Source: Hericium rajendrae (Eukaryota; Basidiomycota; Agaricomycetes; Russulales; Hericiaceae). Taken from it: a DNA stretch of 64,000 nucleotides. The notes under the pieces were generated by a model that did no database searches, was not told the origin of the DNA, and was given only the letters and a program-made list of their open reading frames with translations. The translations under genes and the position numbers were made by a program. Positions 45,076-56,167 of the stretch are shown one piece after another (positions within the stretch are counted from its first letter, which is position 1; every line of letters starts with the position of its first letter). The stretch spans positions 1 through 64,000 of the forward strand of contig JAVRDV010000019.1 in assembly GCA_033439255.1 (NCBI GenBank). Reading direction: 5' to 3'.

Positions 45076-46518
45076 ATGTCCTCGACGTCGGGAACACCAG
45101 CGACGTCCAATGTCTCCTTCACCGTGCGCCGTCCTACCTCGCGCGCGACGTCGACCGGCGCCGATTCCGATGAATCCTCCTTCAAAGTCTCCGCACTCCC
45201 GCGCCACCTTACAAATGGCTCGACACCGGGCAGCCCGCTCGCGCGCAGCGTCCCGGCGTCGCCCAAGCGCAAGACGGCAACCTTTTACTCAAGCGATGAG
45301 GAAGAAGAGCATATACAGGACGAGCTTGTGACGGGCTTCGACCAGTTCGGCGTGCAGCGGTGTGTCACGTCTCCTCTCTCTGCTGCGCGCTCGCGGCGCG
45401 GTCTCTCAGGTTCTCAACTCACAACAGCATGCGTTTCTGTCTCTAGAGTCATCCCGGAGAAAAAGAAGCAGGGCCCGATGGTCATTGCGCCGCTCCAGAA
45501 CCGCGACTGGCGCGAGGTGGCCAGGCGGCGCCGCGCGGCCGTGTCTTACGTCCCTCCGTCTGCTCAGGCGGGTACAGGCGCCGATGGGAGCGTCGGCGGT
45601 CTTGGGACTAGGGATGCAATCGACTCAGGTCCTGTCCTGCAAGGCTTGCAGATGCGCTCGAAGCGCACCAAGGTCGAGGTTGTCGAGTCCGACGCAATGA
45701 TTGTGGAGAAGGTGGAGGAGGAAGAGGTCAAAATCGAAGAGATCTCAGAAGACCAGCGCGCGTTGCGTGCGCTGCTCGCTGGCGCCGCCGGTGAGGGTGC
45801 TGAGGAAGGCCCTATCATCGACATTATTCCGTCCGGAGTCGACGCCTTTGGCGGCCGTCATCCGACCGAGGATGATGCATTCCAGCAGGATATCGACACT
45901 CTTCCTGATGTGGCTACGCTCAACGATTATGAACGCGTCCCAGTGTCACAATTCGGCGCCGCACTTCTGAGAGGTATGGGCTGGAAGGAGGGGCAAGCCG
46001 CGAGCAGGAAAGGCAAAGGCCCCGTCGAGCCCTGGCTCCCTCAAGCTCGCCCTGCGCTCTTGGGTATTGGCGCGAAGGAGAAGGAGGTGCACGACGACGG
46101 GGGCCAGAACAAGAGGGGCACCAAACGGCCGGAGAGAAGGTATGTGCCTGTCATCAAGAAGGACAGGGATGACGGGGAGCGGTCTGGCTCCGGCTCTGGC
46201 TCGGGGACTACGTCGCGGAGGAGATCCCCGGAACGTGACAGCAAGTCGAGACGAAGTTCGGGATCACCTTCGCGGCCGTCAAAGTCGAGACGAGGGTCTC
46301 CTTCGCCAGCAAGGTCATCGAGGAAGGACCAAGACTATGATTATGACAAGGGTAAGGGTAGGGATAGAGGGGACAGGAGGGAGTATGACTACGATGGGAA
46401 GGGCGATAGACGAAGAGACGACCGGCGGGACTATGATCGTGAGGATCGGTATAGACGCAGGGACCGCTCGCCTGGACGGTCAAGCAGGGGGGACAGCGAC
46501 CGTCGTGATTACCGTTAG
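45076..46518 (+). CDS. SPP2: spliceosome factor Spp2/GPKOW-like G-patch protein
   Basis: G-patch activator of the DEAH helicase Prp2 in pre-mRNA splicing. Exons 45076-45359 and 45447-46518, 451 aa. N-terminal disordered region with VSFTVRRP and an acidic DELVTGFD box. A central Spp2-type G-patch follows (DYERVPVSQFGAALLRGMGW, KEGQA), then KEVHDDGGQNKRGTKRPERRYVP cut short by an Arg/Asp/Tyr and RS-rich tail that repeats DYDR/DRRDYD units. The tail is unusual in length compared with yeast Spp2 but common in larger fungi. Confidence 0.88.
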   Translation: MSSTSGTPATSNVSFTVRRPTSRATSTGADSDESSFKVSALPRHLTNGSTPGSPLARSVPASPKRKTATFYSSDEEEEHIQDELVTGFDQFGVQRCVTSPLSAARSRRGLSGSQLTTACVSVSRVIPEKKKQGPMVIAPLQNRDWREVARRRRAAVSYVPPSAQAGTGADGSVGGLGTRDAIDSGPVLQGLQMRSKRTKVEVVESDAMIVEKVEEEEVKIEEISEDQRALRALLAGAAGEGAEEGPIIDIIPSGVDAFGGRHPTEDDAFQQDIDTLPDVATLNDYERVPVSQFGAALLRGMGWKEGQAASRKGKGPVEPWLPQARPALLGIGAKEKEVHDDGGQNKRGTKRPERRYVPVIKKDRDDGERSGSGSGSGTTSRRRSPERDSKSRRSSGSPSRPSKSRRGSPSPARSSRKDQDYDYDKGKGRDRGDRREYDYDGKGDRRRDDRRDYDREDRYRRRDRSPGRSSRGDSDRRDYR

Positions 46519-47108
46519 AGGTGTTCAGAGGTGTTCTAATTGTCCATCCATTCCTATTCAAATTGTTGTTTTCTACATAGTACTTATCGAAATTGCCCCG
46601 TCGAAAGGCCCCTGATGCTTACCATATTAACCCTTGCAGTTGGCCCATGGCAAGGTCACATGCCTCTGAACGTGCGGCGTTAGGCAGAGGTGCCCTGGTG
46701 ATGTCGCCATCTCGTAACTTACAAAATCAGGAAAGATAAAGCGATCGATGCAGAGAGCGGCCAAAGGGAGAAAGATGAATCAAGGAGCTGGAGGAGGAGC
46801 GCCCGGTACCCCGCATGCGGAGTTAGACTTCGCGGACCGGAACTGATCGAAGCGCTACCCCGCAATTCTGTCATTCTGCCCTGCGGTGCTGCATGACCTT
46901 CCCTGATGATGTCTGCTAAGCAGTGCTAAGCCCACCTTATATGTATTACTCCAGCTGCGTGAACCCATGACTCACTCTCCCTCGAACACACCGTAAAACT
47001 CATCCAGGCTCCTTTATTGTACTGTGTCTCCTTTTCCATTGATCTGCCTACCCTTGTATCCTTCGTGCTGTATCCAGGTTCATCCAGCTACCGTTAATAT
47101 CTATACCC
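46519..47108. other. intergenic, SPP2 to carnitine acetyltransferase
   Basis: 590 bp, 3' flank and promoter. No gene seen. Confidence 0.5.
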
Positions 47109-50042
47109 ATGTCTGCGGCACCGACGACGAAATTCGAAGCGCACCCGCCAGAATCACGGACATTCGCGCACCAGACCAAGCTTCCGAAGCTGCCCATCCC
47201 CGATCTCGAGGACACCTGCAGGCGGTATCTGACCGCGCTCGAGGGCCTACAGGACCCGACGGACCATGAGCACACCCGGCAAGCGGTTGAGCAGTTTTTG
47301 AATGGAGAAGGGCCGCGGATCCAGGAGAAGCTCAAGGCCTGGGCGGAGAAGAAGGATAGGTGCGTTCGTGGAATCGCGCTATAAATACGCTCGCTGTTGA
47401 CGACGATCGCTACGAAGCTACATCGAGGATTTCTGGTGGGTCCTGAATGGATGTTGTGCGGAAGAGATAGGCACTTATTCTGGTCTGTTTAGGTACGAAT
47501 CGTACTTGTCGCACTCGGACCCTGTCGTGCTCGCCTTGAATCCGTTCTTTGTACTCGAGTGAGTGTTTTCGGGACATCCTCTGCTGAAGTATCCTCTGAA
47601 AACCTGATCTCCAGGAATGATCCGACTCCAGACCGCGGCGCTCAGCTCCCCAGAGCTGCAGCGCTCATCGTTTCGTCCCTCGGTTTTATTCATGACCTTC
47701 GCGCAGGCATGCTCAGCCCCGACACGGCCCGGGGCACCCCACTCGACATGGATCAATATACCCGGCTGTTTGGCACAGCGCGGATCCCCACGATGGTGCG
47801 TCTTCTCTGTCTTCGAACGATGTTAGCAGCACTGAGTTCGATGACGCGACGTGCAGAGGGGCTGCAAGATGGTCACTTCGGCGGACTCGAGGCACATCGT
47901 GGTGCTGCGCCGAGCTCAATTCTGTGTGTTGTCGTTTCTGCCACGCGACGTTGAGATGTACTGAGTGCGACCTAGATTGGTTCGACGTTCTCGATCACGA
48001 GAATAGGCCCGTGCTCACCGAGCGCGAAATCCAACGCAATCTACAAGCCATCCTTTCGGACGCGGATACGCTGCCCATCTCCGAGGTATGCCCATGACCG
48101 CTCCTCGCACCCCTATTGCCAGCTAATGCTGTGCATCGCAGGTCGCCCGTCACTCCATCGGGGTCCTGTCGACCGAGAACCGCAAGGTATGGTCCGGGCT
48201 CCGCGATACGCTCTCGCACAACCGCAACAACGCGTCGTGCCTCGAGATCGTGGACAATGCGCTGTTCGTGGTCTGCCTGGACGATGCGGCGCCCGAGGAC
48301 CTCGCCGATCTTTGCCATAACTTCTTGTGCGGCTCGTACGGCCTGAGCGGAGGCGTGCAGATCGGGACATGCACGAATCGGTGGTATGATAAGGTATAGT
48401 CTGGCTCCTGTTCAGCGCTGTGCGGCCGTGTTGACTATTCGCACTAGCTGCAAATCATCGTGTGCGCAGATGGTGCCGCCGGTATCAACTTTGAGCATAC
48501 GGGCGTGGATGGACATACCGTATTGAGGTATATTCACCACGAATACGCATGCATATGCCGGTTCTCACACCATGGTCAGATTCGCCGCAGACATCTTTAC
48601 TGAGGGCCTCATGCTCCTCGCGCGCTCCATCAACCCCTCCGCCCCCACGCTCTTCCACGCGCCGCTCTCCCCCTACGCCAAGTCGTACAAGCCCCCACGC
48701 GGCGGCGCGCGCCCCACGGCGCCGCCGGGCGTCTTCTTCGACACCGTGCCGAAGAAGCTCGAGTGGACGCTCACGCCCGAGCTGCGCGCCGGCATCCGCT
48801 TCGCGGAGACACGGCTCAGCGACCTTATTTGCCAGAACGACTGCCAGGCGCTTGAGTTCAAGGGATATGGGAAGAACTTCATCACGAGCCATGGGTTTAG
48901 TCCGGACGCGTTCGTGCAGATGGCATTCCAGGCGGCTTATTTCGGGCTGTATGGTATGTGGTTCCTAGTGTGGCTCCCTCTCTTGATGGCTCATGATCTG
49001 GACGCAGGCCGTATTGAGTGCACGTACGAGCCGGCGATGACGAAGGCGTTCCTGCACGGGAGGACCGAGGCCATCCGGACCGTCCAGCCTCCAAGCGTTG
49101 AGTTCGTGAAGGTTGTACGCTCCCCTTCTATTTTGTGCCCTCCGCATTAACCCAACGTGCCCATAGACCTTCTTCTCTGAGGCCCAACCATCCCAGAAGA
49201 TCAGCGTGCTGCGCAAGGCCTGCGAGCACCACGTCAAGCTCACCAAGGCGTGCAGCCAGGGCCTTGGCCAGGACCGCCACCTCTACGCCCTGTACTGCCT
49301 CCTGCAGCGCGAGGCGAGCGAAGGCACATTGGACATATCGCCGGATGACATTCCGCCGTCGCCCTCGAATAGCAACTCGGGCAAGGATCTGCTCCCTCTG
49401 ATCTTCACGGATCCCGGCTGGTCACAGCTCAACACGTCGATCCTCTCGACGTCGAACTGCGGCAACCCGGCGCTGCGCCTGTTTGGCTTTGGGCCGGTCG
49501 CGGCGGACGGGTATGGCATCGGGTATATCATCAAGGACGACGGGATTTCTGTGTATGTCATTCGCGATCTACAGACATGCTGCGAATGCTGAGTGACTTT
49601 GCTCGCAGATGTGCTTCTTCCAAGCACCTGCAGACGCGGCGGTTCCTCGATACGCTGCAGGGGTATCTGTATGACGTGCAGCGCATTGTGATCCAGCTGC
49701 ACCGCGCCGCGAACGAGCGGCCGGCGCCGTTCGTCGACCACGGCGGCATTCTGCGCGACTCCAAGACTGGGCGGCCGATCAACGGACTGCCCACCAGTGA
49801 TACGGACGAAGACGACCCCGATACGCTGCGTGAGTCCTGTTTCTACCTTTGGCTTTCTGTCACATTCTGATGGTAGCAGCGGGATACTCGTTCTTCGATA
49901 GTGATGATGTTGACACGCTGGGGCGAGGCAGGAGCTGGTCGGCTCAGTACAAAGTCGGTGAGTATATATCGCTGCCGTGGGCATGAAGACTGTGTTGACC
50001 GATTGCGCGACAGGACGGATTATTCCTTTGGCTGAGTATTGA
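47109..50042 (+). CDS. carnitine O-acetyltransferase
   Basis: Transfers acetyl groups between CoA and carnitine for shuttling between compartments. Fourteen exons from 47109-47359 to 50014-50042 (second exon only 18 nt, 47418-47435), 738 aa, all in phase. The start KLPKLPIPDLEDTCRRYL is the family N-terminus. Further motifs: FYWFDVLDHENRPVLTERE, DGAAGINFEHTGVDGHTVLR with the catalytic His in EHTGVDG, TYEPAMTKAFLHGRTEAIR, and LSTSNCGNPALRLFGFGPVA with the carnitine-binding STS. The protein ends AEY, not a peroxisomal SKL, and has no clear presequence, so a cytosolic Yat-like form is the simplest reading. Confidence 0.93.
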
Positions 50043-50360
50043 ATCAAGACATACTGCTGATGATCTCTTTTTTCTGTTTCGTGTTTCGTTTCTTCTATTT
50101 TGCCTTGTGTCTTGGTATTAGTCGGGATTGCTTCATACCCATATTCTGGACGTCATTAGCAGACCAACCTTGTATAATCTATGCCTAGTACGATACTGAA
50201 CGGATGTTGAATCATTGGAACTGGCTACATACTTTGAGTCGGCAGCAAAACTTCAGATGTCGTGCGATGATATATTATGCCATGCTGCTCTTGATCCCTA
50301 CAATACAACAAGATTTTGTGACTTCAACGCCGCCCAGCTAGATCTCCCATAATACTTGCA
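50043..50360. other. intergenic between convergent genes
   Basis: 318 bp of shared 3' region for carnitine acetyltransferase and ADE8. Nothing else seen. Confidence 0.5.
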
Positions 50361-51089
50361 TCATGACGGTCTCACCTCATCCAACGCCTTCCTAGCCCCG
50401 TCTACAATAGCCCCCCACTCCGCCCTGTGCAGCCGCTCCTCAAACGCCGCTATCGGCTCGCCCTTCCGAATCTCGACCTCCCTCACTATCAATGGCTCCC
50501 CGCGATCGACCTCCCGCACCACGCGATGCACCATGATCCCCGCCTTGTCGATCTGCCCCTTTTGGAATGCTTCGTATACGCGCTCGATCGCGTGCGCGCC
50601 GTCGAACGCGCCGGGCAGCGCGGGGTGCAGGTTGATCACCTCGATGGGCTTCTGTACAGCGGGCTCGCCGTCGAGCGGCCGCGCGCCGCTCACGACGTCG
50701 AGGAAGCCCTCGCCGAGGACGTGCATCCATCCCGCGAGCACGACGAGGTCGGGCTTCTCACGGACGACGATGCGCGCGACTTCCGCGTCGTAGTCGGCGC
50801 GTGTCTTGCCTGGGTTTGCTTTGAGGAAGGGCTGCAACGCGAGATACGCGGTGGGGATGGGCGGCTGCGCGGAGGCGGCGCGTGTCAGGCCATATGCAGC
50901 TTTGCGGTTGGAGAGGACCAGGCTGATGTGTGCGTTTGGGAGCGCGTCAGTGTTGAGGGCATCGATGAGGGCCTGTAAATTGGTCCCTAGGGTCGGTGAG
51001 CAGGTCACAGCAGGCTGAAGCTCAGATGGGGTCGTACCAGAGCCCGAGATGAGCACGACAATTTTCCGCGACGGGTTTTCTTCTGCCAT
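50361..51089 (-). CDS. ADE8: phosphoribosylglycinamide formyltransferase (GART)
   Basis: Third step of purine synthesis: formylates GAR using 10-formyl-THF. Exons 51089-51038 and 50986-50361, 225 aa; an in-frame ATG at 51095 is an alternative start. The N-terminal phosphate loop reads VVLISGSGTNLQALIDA across the splice junction. Catalytic residues fit the family: Asn and His in INLHPALPGAFDG and Asp in VHRVVREVDRGEPL. The intron (50987-51037) is 51 nt with no stop, so unspliced RNA would stay in frame but insert 17 residues into the substrate loop. As in yeast it is a monofunctional enzyme, not the fused animal GART. Confidence 0.93.
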   Translation of the reverse strand: MAEENPSRKIVVLISGSGTTPSELQPAVTCSPTLGTNLQALIDALNTDALPNAHISLVLSNRKAAYGLTRAASAQPPIPTAYLALQPFLKANPGKTRADYDAEVARIVVREKPDLVVLAGWMHVLGEGFLDVVSGARPLDGEPAVQKPIEVINLHPALPGAFDGAHAIERVYEAFQKGQIDKAGIMVHRVVREVDRGEPLIVREVEIRKGEPIAAFEERLHRAEWGAIVDGARKALDEVRPS

Positions 51090-51383
51090 GGTCACTACAC
51101 GTTCAGCATGGACGGGGTGGACGAGGCGTCGAAGGAAAACATGGTCGGCGGGCCAAAATGACGGGGAGGCACGTGCCGCATCGGGACAGTCTGCCCGATC
51201 TCAATCACAGTCATGACATCGACTGATAAGTGTTTCCCCAGATTTTACCCCGGCTTGAAAGTAGAAGAGTGCAGCTGCACATATGATAGATCATTCCGAT
51301 TTGTACGATACTGATACATGCGTAAGCCCGGCGCACTCTGCCCTCCGCTGGCTTTCAAGGCTAGACTTTCTGACCCAGAAAAA

Positions 51384-51913
51384 TCACTGCTTCGCGGCGT
51401 GGAAAGGCTTGATCTGCAGCTTCTCCTTGTCCCACTGCACGGTGCGATAAGCCACGCACAATCATTGCCGTGATGAAGAATACTGACCACGTTGCCGGTC
51501 CAGTAGATGTCTTTCTCGACAATACTCTTCACGTCTTCAAGGCTGGCGGCCCTAAAGATCATCACAGAGCCCTCCATATTCTTGGCCGTCACGGATGAAG
51601 GCAGCGAAGCCTCGTCAACCATGGCTCCTCCCACGACTGAATGTCTTGTTCAGCGATTGCTCCGAAAATGAGATACAGGACACCGTCGCTTACTCAGGGT
51701 ACCGTCCTCCATGTAAGCCTTGATTTCTTCGAAGTGTCTCGGCCTCACCTCGAGACGACGAGGGAGGGCGTCAGGGTAGTCCGGAGCCCAAACGGCGAAA
51801 AGATATTCGGTGGATTCTGTAGACATGACTCGCGCGTGGTGATAGCTATAGCGATGACAGCTGGAAAAGAGGGCGCGAAGGGGGGTGAATGAGCGACCGA
51901 GTGCAGGCACCAT
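51384..51913 (-). CDS. YCII-domain protein, copy 1
   Basis: Small protein of the YciI-like superfamily (ferredoxin-like alpha/beta fold; enzymatic roles poorly known). Exons 51913-51694, 51636-51488 and 51434-51384, 139 aa. An Arg/His/Ser-rich N-terminus (ALGRSFTPLRALFSSCHRYS) looks like a mitochondrial presequence. An internal Met (MSTESTEYLFAVWAPDYPD) opens the YCII domain. Core motifs: RPRHFEEIKAYMEDG, GSVMIFRAASLEDVKSI, DIYWTGNVWDKEKLQIKPFH. Tandem paralogue at 52590-53133, same strand, identical exon phases. Confidence 0.85.
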
Positions 51914-52589
51914 CTTATTCCTGGTCTCGGTAGAGCCAGGTCTTCACATCAGACGAACCCAAAAAGGCAGTTCGACCATCCGTCCATATATGGGCATGAA
52001 AAGTCGCTCGATTAGGCAGCTTGTGGCGCAGACTTGCGGACTTTGAAGAAACGCACATAACCGGATGTCTTTCAACTCAGCTGCGCCGACAGTCTGGATT
52101 CGAGGATAAGGAGCTCCGGTCTCCTGCAGCTGCCTGGAGTCCTCATTGACGAAATGGATCCCAAGAAAGGAGAAACGAGGCCACTGCGCCAGTGTACACA
52201 GTGCAAGAAGTGGCGTCGCAGGGCTGAAGATCAGCAACGTGGTGCGCGCTGCCTTTTGGGCAATGCTGGGGCATAGTAGGGCAGCACGGGACGCAAGGCG
52301 CTGGACTGGCTGCGTGCGATCGTCATGACCATACTTGTAAAATACATGGATAAATACTGTTCATATAGCAATACTTTCAGCAGCTTTGGCGAGACCAGGG
52401 GATGCCCGTTAGGGCCGTGGTATCCCAGTCCCACCACCGACCACTGACCGTATCGGGTTCGGGATATGTATCGATGGCGTAGTCATGGTAGATCGCTTGG
52501 ATTTATAAGCTGATGATACATAAGCAAGTCCGGCACAATAGCTTCCGCCTGCCGACTGCATCTATACTTCCTGGACTCCAATAGGTAAA
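51914..52589. other. spacer between tandem YCII genes
   Basis: 676 bp; promoter of copy 1 and 3' flank of copy 2. No gene supported. Confidence 0.45.
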
Positions 52590-53133
52590 TCACTGCAGGA
52601 TGGTCGGCTGCCCCGCAGCGAGGAAGGGCTTGATCTGCAGGTTCTCCTTGTCCCACTGTGCACGATGCAGTGTGAATTTAGGTATCTAGGCGCTATGCGG
52701 AGAACTTACCACGTTGCTGGTCCAATAGATGTCGCTCTCGATGATGCTCTTCACGTCCTCAAGACGGGCGGCCTTGAAGATCATCACAGAGCCCTCCATC
52801 TTCTTGGCTGTCACGGATGGAAGCAGCGAGTCCTCGTCAACCATCGCTCCTCCGAGCACTGAATATCATATTTAATCATCTTCAAAAATTAATTTAAGGG
52901 CATCATAACCCACCAACGGTGCCGCTCTCGCTGTAAGCCTTCATACCTTCCAAATGCTGCGCCCTCACCTCGAGGCGACGCGGCAGACCGTCAGCGTAAT
53001 CTGGAGCCCAAACGACGAACAAATACTTGGTAGGCTCGGTAGACATGACCCGCGCGTGGTGGTAACCGTAATGATGACAGTTGGGGAAGAGCGCACGATG
53101 GGGGAAGAGTGAGCGACCAAGTGCACGAAGCAT
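52590..53133 (-). CDS. YCII-domain protein, copy 2
   Basis: Exons 53133-52914, 52858-52710 and 52655-52590, 144 aa. First two exon lengths (220, 149) equal those of copy 1; only the last exon is longer (ends GQPTILQ). Same layout of presequence-like start (LRALGRSLFPHRALFPNCHH), internal Met (MSTEPTKYLFVVWAPDYAD), then YCII fold (GSVMIFKAARLEDVKSIIES, DIYWTSNVWDKENLQIKPF). Diverges head to head from ISA2, start codons 162 bp apart. Confidence 0.85.
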
Positions 53134-53295
53134 CTAAAGGATCCCACCATCCCCGAGTCGGGCTCGGGATATTGATCGCGTCGCCGGCAGTTGCCGGCCC
53201 GCTCCCACCGCGATGCTGCATGTGACGTAAACCACAGATCAGGGTTGGAAATTAGAAATGGCTTTCGGGCGAGCGGTGGGCGCTTGTTTACGCCC
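53134..53295. promoter_or_regulatory. bidirectional promoter, YCII copy 2 and ISA2
   Basis: 162 bp between divergent start codons of two genes that both appear to carry mitochondrial presequences; must serve both. Confidence 0.45.
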
Positions 53296-54020
53296 ATGGC
53301 TTCGTCTCTCGCTCGTTCCTCCTCCCGTCTCCTGCGCGCTGCATCGCTGCAGTTCGTCCGGACGACGTGTAGACCTCACAAACATGTTTCTCGTGTGGGA
53401 GCGATTCGCTTTGTACCCCAACGGACGTTTATAGCTACACCCCCACGCCTGGCCGCGCAGACCCCGCCGGCTCAGTCAGCATCTCTGGTCGTTCACCCCA
53501 CCGAGCAGGACTTCGAAACCCACGACATACAGGGAGAGTATATACCCCCAGAAGAAGCAACATTAGACATCAGTGATCGGGCGGCCGAGGTGAGCTTATT
53601 TGGTTTTCTGATTCCAGCTGGTATCTTACCGCTTCCTGCAGCGACTACAAACAGTTGCCGAGCGCGAAAACAACCCCGATGCGGCCCTGCGAATATCAGT
53701 AGTGTCTGGTGGCTGCCATGGATATCAATACAAGATAGAACTTACGACGAAGGAACGATGGCCGGACGATTAGTATGTGTGTTCTTGATCTCGGGTTTCG
53801 CGCTATTGACCGTATTATCTTGGCTAGTCATTTCGCACACCCCACCATCAAACCGTCAAATATATTCGTGGACTCCATCTCCCTCGGCCTGCTCAAGGGC
53901 TCCACGGTCGATTTTGCGACCGAGCTCATAGGCAGCACGTTCCGGATTGTCGATAATCCCCAGTCGAAGGATGCCGGCTGTGGGTGCGGCGTGAGCTGGG
54001 AGCCGAAGTTCGACATGTAG
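53296..54020 (+). CDS. ISA2: mitochondrial iron-sulfur assembly protein Isa2
   Basis: A-type carrier for 4Fe-4S cluster maturation in mitochondria. Exons 53296-53589, 53642-53772 and 53828-54020, 205 aa. The first 50 residues are rich in Arg/Ser/Ala without acids (SSLARSSSRLLRAASLQFVR), a presequence. The HesB/IscA fold carries ISVVSGGCHGYQYKIEL and ends in AGCGCGVSWEPKFDM, giving the three conserved Cys (GGC, CGC). The sequence lies nearer Isa2 than Isa1 by its insertion STVDFATELIGSTFRIVDNP. Confidence 0.9.
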
Positions 54021-54551
54021 CCGCCGGGCTTCGGTCGCCATGGATTGATTCTTCCTCATTATTCGTTGGCATATGTATACTTATCGCACCATCACATCTA
54101 GTTATCACATTACCTGCCCGTCTGTTTTTTCGTGCCAGGATGGTTCCTGGAGCCATTGCTAGCGATGGCTTGTCTCTGCAGGTATGACCTCTGTTGAGTT
54201 GATTGTCTCGCCGTAATATCCGGATCTGTGAGTTTAACCAAATTCCCACTGTCATCTGCCTGCGTTTTCAATCATGTTCGGTCTTCGCCGTTCTCAGGCT
54301 GCAGCGAATCTGATGTGTTCAACGTACACGCCGTCTAAGTCGTACGTCTATCTTGAGTGTTTAAAATTACAGTGTGATGCAATATCGGTGTCTATCTGAA
54401 GTCCAACAAGCCCTCGAGTAAGTCACTTCTTAAATTAAATAAATGAGATGAGCGTAACAAGTCATCAGCCCTACCCAGTAGTGCCCTCAAAAGTCTCAAC
54501 CGAGTTGTCCATAAGTGCCATGTCTCGTTACGAGCCTCATCGAGACAGCCT
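54021..54551. other. intergenic between convergent genes
   Basis: Contains a 42-codon ORF from 54274 (MFGLRRSQAAANLM...) of unknown value. Otherwise nothing seen. Confidence 0.35.
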
Positions 54552-55157
54552 TTAGTACGCATACCCAACCAGCTGCGTCGGGTTTGGAGTCGGCGGCGGC
54601 GGCAGCAGCCTCGACCGCCTCCTCTCCATCGCAGCAAGCGACTGCCGCCACCCGACCTTCTTCTTCTGCGCGGGCGCCGGCTCGCCCACCCTGTCCTCCG
54701 GCTCGCCGACGCGCTCCATCTCGAGCAAACAGCGGCCCTCCTTCCAGCGCTCCTCCTCCTCGAGCGCGGCAACGATCTCGAAGCCGAGGTACGTCGCGCA
54801 TGTGCGGCAGCGCAAGTTGCGCACGCGGTACGCGCCGCTCGCCATGAGCTGGATCACGGGCGCGTCGCGCGTGGTCGTGTCTGCGGAGCTGTTCCATGGT
54901 GCGTGCGTTAGTGGCTCCACCGCTGCTAAGGAGTCGGGGCACTCACACCTGGCGGAATAAAGCTGCTCGGCCTTCGAAGCCTCGGTACGCCTGGGTAGCA
55001 CGGTATAATTCAGCCTTGGGAATGTTTTTATGATGGGACGCGGGCTTACTCGCGACACGAGGTAGCGCGAGGAGGTGATGTTGGTGCTGCACCTCCGGCA
55101 CGTCAACGGGCGACCAGCGCTGATGCCCCGGGGCAAATTGGTTTCTACGGCGGACAT
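54552..55157 (-). CDS. Yippee-type zinc-binding protein
   Basis: Exons 55157-55050, 54990-54947 and 54888-54552, 162 aa. The Yippee fold (also in Mis18 and cereblon) uses two CxxC pairs: LTCRRCSTNITSSRYLVSR and LRCRTCATYLGFEIVAA, both present. The 44-nt middle exon supplies AYRGFEGRAALFRQV. The C-terminal half departs from the family: Glu-rich helix, then Arg/Lys/Pro-rich tail. Cellular role of Yippee proteins is largely unknown. Donor at 54946 (GTGAGT) is chosen because it alone keeps frame with the third exon. Confidence 0.8.
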   Translation of the reverse strand: MSAVETNLPRGISAGRPLTCRRCSTNITSSRYLVSRVSPRPIIKTFPRLNYTVLPRRTEASKAEQLYSARCECPDSLAAVEPLTHAPWNSSADTTTRDAPVIQLMASGAYRVRNLRCRTCATYLGFEIVAALEEEERWKEGRCLLEMERVGEPEDRVGEPAPAQKKKVGWRQSLAAMERRRSRLLPPPPTPNPTQLVGYAY

Positions 55158-56167
55158 CGAGAAGGAGAAACGGGATGCGAAAATGAAAGAAGAGAAGACA
55201 GAGAAAGATACGTCAAGTCAATGACGGGTACGAGGGCGGGTCCTGCGGCGTCGATCCGTCTATACGTACGTCTTTTATGAGCGCCCCAAGCTTGTGATGC
55301 GAGGAACAGGAACGGAAAGTTACTTGCGGCTATTGCACATGTGTTGAGTGTCCTTGGGCGGTGGGTATGGCAACTGATTTATATGGCACCGCGGTCCGGC
55401 TCGCATCTATAGGTCCATCAAATTGTCATGCTGTGGGTGACTTAGGATGGGAGGGCTCGCCTGGGCTCGCTGGCTATTTGTAGATGGTGGGGAGCTCCCT
55501 ATATGATTTTGCGGAGTGATCTTGTTCGAGGATCACCTTCTGGAGCCGCGCAATTTACGAACTTGCATGCTGGTCTTTGAATTGGACATTATTTATAATA
55601 AAAAGCTGTGAATGCTATGTTCCCAGTTGACATATCCAGAATATACCTGGAATTTTCCCTACCCCGAATTACTTCTGATCACATCGCAAGTCATGGTCGA
55701 AATGTCCTGATCAATTCGATTTGTTGCCGGTTCTGTTGCGTCCAGCCTGTGGGAAGTGCAAGTTCGAATAGGTGTTTCGAAGCGGGTAACAACGTAGACC
55801 AATCTAGAGAGGAGAAAATTCTGACCGGTTGCAAGCTATGCCCAAGACTACAGTGACATACAACTAATTGTTCATTAGGTGACAGTACTGAACAGTTTGT
55901 TGCAAGTTGCAACACGTTTCCTGAACGACTGCACCGGGGGTCGGAGGTACGCCGTCGTCGGCCGGATGGGTTGGCGAAAGCGCATGATCCGCCGACGCGG
56001 GCCAGCTTTACACTTTCGCACGGTCTTTCCAGCTTGTTAAGTTACCAGCTTGCGGCTTGCTCTTGCGGCCGGTTTCGACAACATTGGAAAGAATTGGTAC
56101 GTGTCGTATACGGCTTGAAGCTTGAAAATCGTTAACTGATTAGTAGACAAATAGCTAGGCAGTTTCG
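55158..56167. other. intergenic, about 1 kb, divergent promoters
   Basis: Upstream of both the Yippee gene and RSM7. AT-rich centre around 55560-55620. No gene seen. Confidence 0.5.

Noticed and set aside
54274-54402. 42-codon ORF between ISA2 and the Yippee gene
   Set aside because: Too short and without motif; lies in the shared 3' region of two convergent genes.
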